Part shown: positions 52,862-60,912 of the stretch, piece after piece
Position numbering within the stretch: the stretch's first letter is position 1
Layout: each line of letters opens with the position of its first letter
The notes under the pieces: generated by a model
The model's input: only the letters and a program-made list of their open reading frames with translations
The model's database searches: none
What the model was told of the DNA's origin: nothing
Position numbers and translations under genes: made by a program
Assembly: GCA_964351985.1 (NCBI GenBank)
Contig: CAYGPR010000009.1
Coordinates: 33,864 to 97,863, forward strand
Direction: 5' to 3'
Origin: Meishania sp964351985
Lineage (GTDB): Bacteria; Bacteroidota; Bacteroidia; Flavobacteriales; Flavobacteriaceae
Length of the DNA: 64,000 bases

Positions 52862-53908
52862 ATGATTCAGTTAGACGAGAAAATATATTTCTATTTGTTG
52901 GCCATCGTTCCGGTGATCGTCATGCTTTTCATAGTATTACAAATCTGGAAAAAACGCACCCAGAAAAAGTTTGCCGATTCATCTTTGATGAAACGCCTTA
53001 CCCCCGATAGATCGGATTTCAAATCGACATTGAAACTTTTGTTTTTCCTTATCGGAATTTCATTATTGGCCCTCGGGTTGGTAAATCCGAAAATCGGGAC
53101 AAAATTAGAGACCGTAAAACGCGAAGGCGTCGATATCGTTTTTGCCGTCGATGTTTCAAAAAGTATGCTTGCCGAGGACATCGCGCCGAACCGGCTTGAA
53201 AAGGCAAAAAGATTGGTCTCTGAAATCATCAACCAGCTGGCAAGTGACCGAATCGGAATCATTGCCTATGCCGGACAGGCTTTCCCGCAATTGCCTATAA
53301 CGACCGACTATGGGGCGGCTAAAATGTTCTTGCAGAGTATGAATACCGATATGCTGACCTCTCAAGGCACCGCTATAGATGCGGCAATCGAGTTGGCGAC
53401 AACCTATTATGACGATGAGGAACAGACCAATAGGGTACTTTTTATCATTTCTGATGGTGAGGATCATTCTGAAGGCGCTACCCTTGATGCCGTTGAACTC
53501 GCAACTGAAGAGGGTATTATCGTTTATACCATCGGGGTCGGGAAAGAAAAAGGGGCTCCTATTCCCTTAAAACGGAACGGGGTCGTAGAAAGTTTGAAAA
53601 AAGATTCGCAAGGCGAAGTGGTAATTACCAAATTGAACGAGGCTGTTTTGGAAGATATCGCGGACGATGGAAATGGCGAGTACATCGACGGCACCAATAC
53701 GGAAGAGGCCGTAGAATTTATTAAGGAACAATTGAACCAAATGGATAAGAAAGAATTCGAGGCCAAGCAATTTGCCGAGTACAAAGATCAATTTCAATGG
53801 TTTCTGGGGGCAGGGCTAGTCTTTTTATTTTTGGATATTTTTATTCTCGATAGAAAGACAAAATGGTTGCGAAAATTGAATTTGTTCAATGAAAAAGTAG
53901 TAGACTAA
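52862..53908 (+). CDS. batB: BatB, VWA-domain protein
   Basis: A 348-residue protein like BatA: TM helices at about 9-27 and 53-72, a VWA domain with MIDAS Asp97-Val-Ser-Lys-Ser101 (note Lys in place of a small residue), LFIISDGEDHSEG as the second metal-loop region, and a C-terminal TM (WFLGAGLVFLFLDIFIL). It follows batA without a gap and is followed by batC after 1 bp. Confidence 0.93.
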   Translation: MIQLDEKIYFYLLAIVPVIVMLFIVLQIWKKRTQKKFADSSLMKRLTPDRSDFKSTLKLLFFLIGISLLALGLVNPKIGTKLETVKREGVDIVFAVDVSKSMLAEDIAPNRLEKAKRLVSEIINQLASDRIGIIAYAGQAFPQLPITTDYGAAKMFLQSMNTDMLTSQGTAIDAAIELATTYYDDEEQTNRVLFIISDGEDHSEGATLDAVELATEEGIIVYTIGVGKEKGAPIPLKRNGVVESLKKDSQGEVVITKLNEAVLEDIADDGNGEYIDGTNTEEAVEFIKEQLNQMDKKEFEAKQFAEYKDQFQWFLGAGLVFLFLDIFILDRKTKWLRKLNLFNEKVVD

Positions 53909-53909
53909 T

Positions 53910-54758
53910 ATGAAACAGTTAATCGTATTTCTTAGTTTTTCGATGGTTTTCTTAAGTTATTCACAAGAAGAGGAAGAAAAGCTAAAACAAAATGCATTAA
54001 GAGAATCTAAGAATCTCACTTGGGAAGGTAACAAAGACCTTTCAGAAAATAACTTCGTAGAAGCCGAAGTCGATTATAGAAAGGCCATTGCCAAGAGTGA
54101 AGAAAACCCCGCAGCACCCTTTAACTTAGGCAATGCCTACTACAATAAAGAGTCTTTTAGCGAAGCTTTTGGCCGTTTTAAAGAGGCTGGCGAATGGGCG
54201 GCCGACAAGAAAGACAAACATAAAGCCTATCACAATATGGGCAATGTTTTCATGAAAAGAAAAGAGTACGAAAAAGCGGTAGAAGCCTATAAAGAAGCCT
54301 TGCGCAACAATCCGACGGATGAAGAAACAAGGTACAATTTGGCCTTGGCGAAAGAAATGCTGAAAAAGGAACAAGAAGAGCAAAAGAACGATCAAAACGA
54401 AGACAATAAGGATAATCAAGACCAAAAAGATAAAGAAGAAAAAAACGAGGATAAAGAAGAAGGGGATAATAACGAAGATAAAAAAGACCAAGGCGAAAAC
54501 GAAGACCAGGGCGACGAAGAAAAAGAAGAAAGTAAAGAAGGAGAAGGCGACGAAAAGGAAGAACAGAAAAAGCAACCTGATCAAGGTGACAAATCCGAGG
54601 AAGAAGAGCAAAAGCAACCTCCACGTCCCAATCAATTGAGCAAACAACAGATTCAAAACCTGTTGGAAGCCATGCAGAATGAAGAAAAAAAGGTGCAGGA
54701 AAAAATCGATGCCCAAAAAGTAAAGGGCGTTAAAGTGAAGAATGAAAAAGATTGGTAA
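53910..54758 (+). CDS. batC: BatC, TPR protein with long acidic/lysine tract
   Basis: A 282-residue protein with a signal peptide (LIVFLSFSMVFLSYSQ), TPR repeats at about residues 40-140 (APFNLGNAYYNKESFSEAFGRF, core NLGNAYYNK), and then a low-complexity tract of about 100 residues made almost only of Glu, Lys, Asp, Asn and Gln (about 150-245). A short conserved tail (LSKQQIQNLLEAMQNEEKKVQ) follows. The purine-rich DNA of the tract gives long open frames on the opposite strand that are not genes. Confidence 0.9.
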   Translation: MKQLIVFLSFSMVFLSYSQEEEEKLKQNALRESKNLTWEGNKDLSENNFVEAEVDYRKAIAKSEENPAAPFNLGNAYYNKESFSEAFGRFKEAGEWAADKKDKHKAYHNMGNVFMKRKEYEKAVEAYKEALRNNPTDEETRYNLALAKEMLKKEQEEQKNDQNEDNKDNQDQKDKEEKNEDKEEGDNNEDKKDQGENEDQGDEEKEESKEGEGDEKEEQKKQPDQGDKSEEEEQKQPPRPNQLSKQQIQNLLEAMQNEEKKVQEKIDAQKVKGVKVKNEKDW

Positions 54759-54767
54759 CCTATAATA

Positions 54768-56546
54768 ATGTCGATTAAAAAATACATTACGTTGTTTTCA
54801 ATGCTGTTCTTGGCCATCGGGCTGAGTGCACAAGATGATGATGCGGTCACTTTCGAGCTACAATTAAGTAAAGAGAAGTTGGGTATCAACGAAAGGTTAC
54901 GTGTAGAATTCATCATGAATAAAAATGGAGACAATTTCACACCTCCCGATTTTGAAGGTTTTCGTGTATTGATGGGGCCTTCCTCTCAAATCAGCAATCT
55001 GTATGTAAACGGTGTTCGAAGCTATCAACAGAGCTTTACTTACTTTTTGCAGCCCACAGCCCAAGGTACTTTTACCATTAAGCAGGCTACTATTGAAATA
55101 AGTGGAGAAATCTATAAAACGGCGACCAAAAAAGTTACCGTAGGCCCGGCAGTCGATAAACCAAGTGATGAAAAGACTGTGGATGATGTTGCGGATGAAA
55201 GTCTGCATTTGGTAGCCGAAGTATCGAAAGCCAGCCCCTACTTGAACGAGGCCGTCAGCGTAGTCTACAAATTATATGTGAGTCCGAATATCAGTGTGTC
55301 CAATTATCATCCGTTAGACAATCCTAAATACAACAACTTTTGGAGCCAAGACATTCCGGTGTCAAGATTATCTGCTGAAAATGGCACTTACAAAGGCAAG
55401 CCTTATCGTTACGTTGTTTTGAAAAGGGTCGTTCTTTACCCCCAAAAAGCAGGGAAACTCGAAATTGAGCCCCTCTCACTCGAAGTTACCGTTGATGTAC
55501 CGACCAATAAAAGGGATTTTTTCGGACAACGGATTTTTACTCAGACTAATAAAACGGTTTCAGCGGGCAACCGTACCATAGATGTGAAGGCATTGCCCAC
55601 TGTCGGAAAACCTGCTGATTTCAGTGGCGCCGTGGGTAATTTTGGTTTTTCGGTCACTACAAGCAAAACCAACCTTAATGCTTCTGAATCGTTACAGGCA
55701 AAAGTCGAGGTAAGCGGTAAGGGAAACTTGAAGCTCTTTCAACTTCCCGAACCCAGTTTGCCAAGTTCTTTGGAAGTTTACGAACCAGAGTTTGAAGAAA
55801 GTGTACGTACCACGCTATCGGGATCGCAAGGTAAAGTGAGTAACAACTATACTATCGTACCCTCTTTCAGAGGAAAGTATCCCATCCCCGGTATTTCCTT
55901 TTCTTATTTCGATCCCAAAACCGAAAAGTACAATACTATTAATTCTAAGGAAATCGTAATCAATGTCATGCAGGGTCCGAACAATGCCTCTGCCGATGGC
56001 GTAATTCCTTCCGCAGGTAGTAAACAGAAAGTTCAGGCCACGGGTGACCAATTCAACTTTATCAAATTGAAACCCAATTTATCGGCGATTGGCACCAACT
56101 ATTTCTTTGGCTCGACATGTTTTTATCTATGGCTGTTATTACCGTTACTACTCATACCCATTGCAATACTATTAAGAAAGAAGCGCGAGGCGATTGCAGG
56201 CGATGTCGCAGGAAACAGAATTAAGAAGGCGAACCGCCTAGCGAGAAAATATCTTTCTGCTGCAAAAAAGGCATTGGGTAACAAAGAAGCCTTTTATGTG
56301 GCACTTGAAAAAGGCCTGCACAACTATCTAAAGGCCAAATTGAAAATAGAGACCAGTGAATTCAGTAAAGATAAAATCGACTCTTTACTTATTCAGAAAA
56401 AGGTCGATGATACCACCAAAGATGGATTCATAGGGCTCCTAAAAAACTGCGAAATGGCACGGTACAGTCCGTTTTCAGATGTACAGATGCAACAAGATTA
56501 TGATAAGGCGAGCGAGGTAATTTCACAAATGGACAAGCAATTATGA
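54768..56546 (+). CDS. batD: BatD
   Basis: A 592-residue BatD: signal peptide (LFSMLFLAIGLSAQ), a series of Ig-like domains with LSKEKLGINERLRVEF near the start and SLHLVAEVSKASPYLNEAVSVVYKLYV in the middle, one TM segment near 440-462 (FYLWLLLPLLLIPIAILL), and a cytoplasmic C-terminal helical region. BatD is thought to scaffold the periplasmic part of the Bat complex. It overlaps batE by 4 bp. Confidence 0.92.
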   Translation: MSIKKYITLFSMLFLAIGLSAQDDDAVTFELQLSKEKLGINERLRVEFIMNKNGDNFTPPDFEGFRVLMGPSSQISNLYVNGVRSYQQSFTYFLQPTAQGTFTIKQATIEISGEIYKTATKKVTVGPAVDKPSDEKTVDDVADESLHLVAEVSKASPYLNEAVSVVYKLYVSPNISVSNYHPLDNPKYNNFWSQDIPVSRLSAENGTYKGKPYRYVVLKRVVLYPQKAGKLEIEPLSLEVTVDVPTNKRDFFGQRIFTQTNKTVSAGNRTIDVKALPTVGKPADFSGAVGNFGFSVTTSKTNLNASESLQAKVEVSGKGNLKLFQLPEPSLPSSLEVYEPEFEESVRTTLSGSQGKVSNNYTIVPSFRGKYPIPGISFSYFDPKTEKYNTINSKEIVINVMQGPNNASADGVIPSAGSKQKVQATGDQFNFIKLKPNLSAIGTNYFFGSTCFYLWLLLPLLLIPIAILLRKKREAIAGDVAGNRIKKANRLARKYLSAAKKALGNKEAFYVALEKGLHNYLKAKLKIETSEFSKDKIDSLLIQKKVDDTTKDGFIGLLKNCEMARYSPFSDVQMQQDYDKASEVISQMDKQL

Positions 56547-57301
56547 AAAAGTTGATGACATTTCTTCTGCTATTGATCTGTTTTTCGGTTTCGAGCCAAA
56601 ATGAAGCGCTGTTCAACGAAGCATCGAAAGCCTACAATGGTGGCAATTATGAAAATGCTATCCAAAACTATTTGGAAATTTTAGAAAATGGTCAACATTC
56701 CGCAGAAGTCTATTTCAATTTAGGCAATTCGTATTACAAACAGAACCAAATCGCCCCTAGCATCTATTACTACGAAAAGGCCCTATTGTTGCGCCCTAAC
56801 GATTCTGAAATTAAGAACAATCTGGCCTATGCCCAAAATATGACCCTTGATGCTATAGACGAAATGCCAGAAACCGGATTATCAAAAATCAAAAAAAACC
56901 TAACCGGGTTTTTAGCTTTTGATCAATGGGCCAAAACTGCGGTCATCTTTATGATTTTATTCGTGCTGCTATATATTGCATTCTATTATTTTAGATATTC
57001 CACACGCAAGCGCATCGCTTTTATTGCCAGTCTCATCTCGTTATTTACTGCCATCGTCTCCGTCATATTCGCATTTATGCAATTCAACGATTTTACTTCA
57101 GACCGCCCTGCCATCGTATTCTCAGAAGAAATTGCCATTCGCTCTGAACCGAATGATCGCAGTCAAGAGGTATTTACGCTACACGAAGGCACAAAGGTCT
57201 ATGTACTAGAGGAACTGAACGAATTTCAAAAGATCAAAATCGCAGATGGCAAAACAGGTTGGGTTCCGAAAGAAAGTATTAAAGTGTTGAAAGACTTTTA
57301 A
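56543..57301 (+). CDS. batE: BatE, TPR/SH3 protein
   Basis: A 252-residue protein: signal peptide (MTFLLLLICFSVSS), TPR region with VYFNLGNSYYKQNQIAPSIYYYEKAL, two TM helices (about 133-150 and 162-180) and a C-terminal SH3-like domain (IAIRSEPNDRSQEVFTLHEGTKVYVLEE, core EPNDRSQEVF). The last gene of the bat operon. The start codon overlaps the batD stop (ATGA). Confidence 0.9.
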   Translation: MKKLMTFLLLLICFSVSSQNEALFNEASKAYNGGNYENAIQNYLEILENGQHSAEVYFNLGNSYYKQNQIAPSIYYYEKALLLRPNDSEIKNNLAYAQNMTLDAIDEMPETGLSKIKKNLTGFLAFDQWAKTAVIFMILFVLLYIAFYYFRYSTRKRIAFIASLISLFTAIVSVIFAFMQFNDFTSDRPAIVFSEEIAIRSEPNDRSQEVFTLHEGTKVYVLEELNEFQKIKIADGKTGWVPKESIKVLKDF

Positions 57302-57360
57302 ACTTTTGTTAACAGTAAATTGATAGTATTACTGTTATATTTAGATTCTTTATATCTGTC

Positions 57361-57657
57361 ATGAAGAAATTTGCACACCTATCACTTCTTGTACTTTGGC
57401 TTTTTGCCATTATGGCACCTAGCGCAATCACATTGTTCGATGTTGAGAATCCGATTGTGGTTACCAATCTCAATGAAGAGGAACAAGAGGAGTCGGGCAA
57501 AAAGGCCCAAGACGAAGAAAAAATGGTCCATGGCGATATGGCCGACTTCTCCTTGATGGCACAGTCCAAAAAATCTATGATGGATGGGTATTATCCTTTA
57601 GGTTATATAGATTATACCCTAGAAATACTTCTTCCCCCTCCCGAATATCTCGGCTAG
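57361..57657 (+). CDS. Small secreted or membrane protein, unrecognised
   Basis: A 98-residue protein with a signal-like N-terminus (MKKFAHLSLLVLWLFAIMAP) and an acidic/lysine-rich middle (NLNEEEQEESGKKAQDEEK). The C-terminus ends IDYTLEILLPPPEYLG. No known domain. It lies 60 bp after batE and 71 bp before a SulP transporter, so it could belong to either unit; similar short genes often precede SulP/carbonic anhydrase genes in Flavobacteria as I recall. Confidence 0.65.
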   Translation: MKKFAHLSLLVLWLFAIMAPSAITLFDVENPIVVTNLNEEEQEESGKKAQDEEKMVHGDMADFSLMAQSKKSMMDGYYPLGYIDYTLEILLPPPEYLG

Positions 57658-57728
57658 TCTTATTTTTAATTTTTTTTTTCAATGACTAACCTGTCTTCAA
57701 TTCGTTGAAGACAAAATAACTTTATGAT

Positions 57729-59309
57729 ATGTTCAAATATTTAAAGAACGACTTGCCTGCAAGTATCGTTGTATTCTTTGTAGCACTGCCCCTATGTTTG
57801 GGTATTGCCCTCGCCAGTGGCGCCCCTTTGTTTTCAGGTCTGATCGCCGGTATTATTGGTGGTATCGTAGTCGGTGCCATGAGCGGCTCACAAATTGGGG
57901 TAAGTGGCCCTGCCGCAGGTTTGGCCGCCATCGTATTGGTCGCCATCGGCACCCTGGGCAGTTGGGAGAATTTTTTGCTCGCCGTGGTTTTGGGCGGTGT
58001 AATCCAATTGGTCTTTGGTTTTTTAAAGGCCGGAATCATAGGATATTATTTTCCTTCCTCGGTAATTAAGGGAATGTTGACCGGGATCGGGATCATCATT
58101 ATTTTAAAACAGATTCCGCATTTCTTCGGTTATGATGCAGACCCAGAAGGTGATTTCGCATTTTTTCAGGTAGATGGAGAAAATACATTTTCGGAAATTC
58201 TACGAACGTTCAATAACATTAGTCCGGGGGCAACATTGATTGCGATTATAGGTCTTGGGATTTTAGTGTTATGGAGCAATGTACTTTCTAAAAAAGGAAA
58301 GTTCTTCCAACTGGTTCAGGGGCCCTTGGTAGCTGTTGTAGTTGGTATTCTTTTCTTTATATTCACGAAAGACAACGAAACACTTGCTATTTCATCAGAT
58401 CATTTGGTCAGTGTACCCGTTCCTGAGGATGCTTCCTCTTTTCTAGCACAGTTCAGTTTTCCGAATTTCGGAGCCATCGGAAACCCGCAGATATGGATTA
58501 CGGCATTCACAATTGCCTTGGTAGCCAGTTTGGAAACGCTGTTATGTGTTGAGGCAACCGATAAATTGGATCCCGAAAAAAGGGTTACGCCCACGAATAG
58601 GGAATTGTTGGCGCAAGGTACCGGAAACATCATATCAGGCATGATCGGGGGCTTACCCATTACTCAAGTAATAGTTCGTAGTTCGGCCAATATTCAATCG
58701 GGCGGAAAAACTAAAATGTCAGCGATTATTCATGGTTTCTTTTTGTTGATTTCTGTGATTTTGATTCCGCGGTTGTTGAATATGATTCCTTTGTCCGTTT
58801 TGGCGGCCATACTTTTTATCGTAGGATTCAAGCTGGCAAAACCGGCCTTGTTTAAGACCATGTACGAATTGGGTTGGAAACAATTCGTGCCTTTCATCGT
58901 CACGGTCTTGGGCATCATCTTTACGGATCTTTTGGTCGGTATCGGTCTGGGCCTTGTGGTAGGTATTGTGGTCATCCTTATAAAAAGCTATCAAAACTCC
59001 CACTTTCTCCATATTGAAGATAAAAGCAATGGAAAGCACAAGATAAAAATGACACTTGCCGAAGAAGTTACTTTCTTTAATAAGGGTGCTATTTTGAAGG
59101 AATTGGATAGTTTGCCAATGGATACATTTTTAGAACTTGATGTGAGAAAAACGAGGTATCTCGACAACGACATTATCGAAATTCTTGATGATTTTGCTTT
59201 CAAGGCAAAAGAAAGAAATATTGATATAAGGCTGATTTCTGAGCGTGGGGTAGTTGAAAACCCAGAGAGTTTTATCGAGTTCTTTAAACTAAGACCTAAA
59301 TCAGCCTAA
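57729..59309 (+). CDS. SulP family transporter, candidate bicarbonate transporter
   Basis: A 526-residue SulP protein: MFKYLKNDLPASIVVFFVALPLCLGIALASG marks the entry helices (core FVALPLCLGIALASGA), followed by GAMSGSQIGVSGPAAGLA. The C-terminal region (EEVTFFNKGAILKELDSLP onward) is a shortened STAS-like domain. It is followed by a UspA gene 11 bp downstream and a beta-carbonic anhydrase, so bicarbonate is the likely substrate, by analogy with BicA. The substrate is inference from context. Confidence 0.88.
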   Translation: MFKYLKNDLPASIVVFFVALPLCLGIALASGAPLFSGLIAGIIGGIVVGAMSGSQIGVSGPAAGLAAIVLVAIGTLGSWENFLLAVVLGGVIQLVFGFLKAGIIGYYFPSSVIKGMLTGIGIIIILKQIPHFFGYDADPEGDFAFFQVDGENTFSEILRTFNNISPGATLIAIIGLGILVLWSNVLSKKGKFFQLVQGPLVAVVVGILFFIFTKDNETLAISSDHLVSVPVPEDASSFLAQFSFPNFGAIGNPQIWITAFTIALVASLETLLCVEATDKLDPEKRVTPTNRELLAQGTGNIISGMIGGLPITQVIVRSSANIQSGGKTKMSAIIHGFFLLISVILIPRLLNMIPLSVLAAILFIVGFKLAKPALFKTMYELGWKQFVPFIVTVLGIIFTDLLVGIGLGLVVGIVVILIKSYQNSHFLHIEDKSNGKHKIKMTLAEEVTFFNKGAILKELDSLPMDTFLELDVRKTRYLDNDIIEILDDFAFKAKERNIDIRLISERGVVENPESFIEFFKLRPKSA

Positions 59310-59319
59310 AACGAAGATT

Positions 59320-60162
59320 ATGAGCCCTAATAAAAGAAAATATAAAATAGTAGTGCTTTCAGATTTAAACAAATCTTCAAGTACCACACTCAGAAGCACT
59401 ATTGGTTTGGCCAAAATAATACATGGTGAGATAGAAGTATTTCATGTCAAAAAACCTTCCGACATTGTAGAAAGTGATAATCAATTGTCAGCAATGCGCA
59501 CTATCAACAGTAAACATACCAAGGTAGATAAGGAATTGCAAGGTTTAACAACTCCGATATCCAAAGAATTCGGAATGGATATAAAGTATTCTTTTGCTTT
59601 TGGTAACGTGAAAAATGAAATTAGTGCCTATATTGAAAAAAATCGACCCGATATAGTAGTACTCGGCAAGCGGAAGTCAAAACCTCTTAATTTGATGGGT
59701 GATAGCATTACGGAATTCGTTTTAAATGTTTATCATGGTGCGATAATGATCGCTTCTGACAAAGGTCGCCTGGTGCCGAACAAAGAAATAGCTTTGGGCA
59801 CTTTAAATAGTTCAGAAACATCTTTCAATCTAGAATTTGCAGAAGACTTACTGGAACATACTCAAAAACCATTGAAATCGTTCAGTATTGTCAAGAAATC
59901 CAGATCAACGCCACAGGTATCGAAGTCTACTGACCATAGAACTATAGAATATGTATTTGAACATAATGATGGTGCGATAAAGAACCTTTCAAACTACCTA
60001 TTGAAAAACAATATCAATGTATTATCCATAGATAGAACACAGAAAGATCAGAACCATACCCAGCATTTTATGATGCCGGATATCAATAGCATAATTGGCA
60101 AGCTAGATGTCACGCTTTTGGTAAGCGGAAAACAAAAATTTAATGCAGTAACCCATAAATAA
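59320..60162 (+). CDS. Universal stress protein family protein
   Basis: A 280-residue protein with an N-terminal Usp domain (YKIVVLSDLNKSSSTTLRSTIGLAKII; then IRPDIVVLGKRKS-like part RPDIVVLGKRKSKPLNLMGDS, core VVLGKRKS). The second half lacks the G-2x-G-9x-G(S/T) ATP loop in clear form. Such double-domain proteins occur with anion transporters and carbonic anhydrases. It is 11 bp after the SulP gene and 6 bp before the carbonic anhydrase, so it is within the same operon. Confidence 0.85.
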   Translation: MSPNKRKYKIVVLSDLNKSSSTTLRSTIGLAKIIHGEIEVFHVKKPSDIVESDNQLSAMRTINSKHTKVDKELQGLTTPISKEFGMDIKYSFAFGNVKNEISAYIEKNRPDIVVLGKRKSKPLNLMGDSITEFVLNVYHGAIMIASDKGRLVPNKEIALGTLNSSETSFNLEFAEDLLEHTQKPLKSFSIVKKSRSTPQVSKSTDHRTIEYVFEHNDGAIKNLSNYLLKNNINVLSIDRTQKDQNHTQHFMMPDINSIIGKLDVTLLVSGKQKFNAVTHK

Positions 60163-60167
60163 AAATT

Positions 60168-60797
60168 ATGAAAGCACATACAAAAGAAACACAGGAAGCG
60201 ATTACACCAGATTCTGCGATAGAAATGCTAATAGAAGGAAACGAAAGGTTCGTTGCGAACAAAAAAGCAGATCGCGATTTATTGGAACAAGTGGGAGACA
60301 CCGCCTCAGGGCAATACCCCTTCGCGACGATATTAAGTTGTATCGATTCGAGGGTTTCTGCAGAATTGATATTCGACCAAGGTGTAGGGGATATTTTCAG
60401 CGCTAGGGTCGCGGGAAACATTGTTAACGAAGATTTATTGGGAAGTATCGAGTTTGCTTGCAAACTGGCCGGCACCAAAGTAGTGGTCATTCTTGGTCAT
60501 ACGGCCTGCGGTGCGGTAAAAGGAGCTTGCGATGATGCCAAATTAGGCAACTTGACCACCTTGTTGCACAAAATAAAACCTGCAGTTGCCGCAGTATCCG
60601 AACCATCGGATACCAGTTTGCGTAATTCAGGAAACATCGATTTTGTAAATAACGTAGCCAGAAAAAATGTGCAATTGACCATTGAGAACACGCGAAGTCT
60701 GAGTCCTGTGCTAAAGGATATGGAAGATAATGGTGAAATAAAAATCGTCGGTGCCATGTACGATATCAAAGATGGTAAGGTTACGTTTATGAGTTAA
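60168..60797 (+). CDS. Beta-class carbonic anhydrase
   Basis: A 209-residue beta-carbonic anhydrase. Zinc ligands are Cys58, His111 and Cys114, and the Asp60-Arg62 pair in CIDSRV and the GHTACGAVKGA segment are the hallmarks. It interconverts CO2 and bicarbonate. It is flanked by two SulP transporter genes and a UspA gene, which points to inorganic carbon supply for anaplerotic carboxylation. A clear terminator follows. Confidence 0.96.
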   Translation: MKAHTKETQEAITPDSAIEMLIEGNERFVANKKADRDLLEQVGDTASGQYPFATILSCIDSRVSAELIFDQGVGDIFSARVAGNIVNEDLLGSIEFACKLAGTKVVVILGHTACGAVKGACDDAKLGNLTTLLHKIKPAVAAVSEPSDTSLRNSGNIDFVNNVARKNVQLTIENTRSLSPVLKDMEDNGEIKIVGAMYDIKDGKVTFMS

Positions 60798-60816
60798 AAA
60801 TATATTCTAAAAAAAT

Positions 60817-60845
60817 AAAGCCAATACGTTTGTATTGGCTTTTTT
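60817..60845 (+). terminator. Rho-independent terminator after the carbonic anhydrase gene
   Basis: AAAGCCAATAC (60817-60827) and GTATTGGCTTT (60832-60842) form a perfect 11-bp stem with a GTTT loop and a T-run. It lies 20 bp after the stop codon, separating the next SulP gene. Confidence 0.93.
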
Positions 60846-60912
60846 ATTGAGCTAATTTCTATAGATTCATTATCAAAAATCTTTATCTTCCCGTTAAGGA
60901 TAAAACAATTTT

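Noticed and set aside
54126..54716. A 196-codon minus-strand frame rich in Phe and Leu
   Set aside because: It is the antisense of the Glu/Lys-rich tract of batC and arises from base composition; it has no signal, domain or promoter.
57361..57657. Reading the small secreted protein gene as part of the bat operon
   Set aside because: A 60-bp gap with AT-rich promoter-like sequence follows batE, and the protein has no Bat feature; linkage left open rather than asserted.
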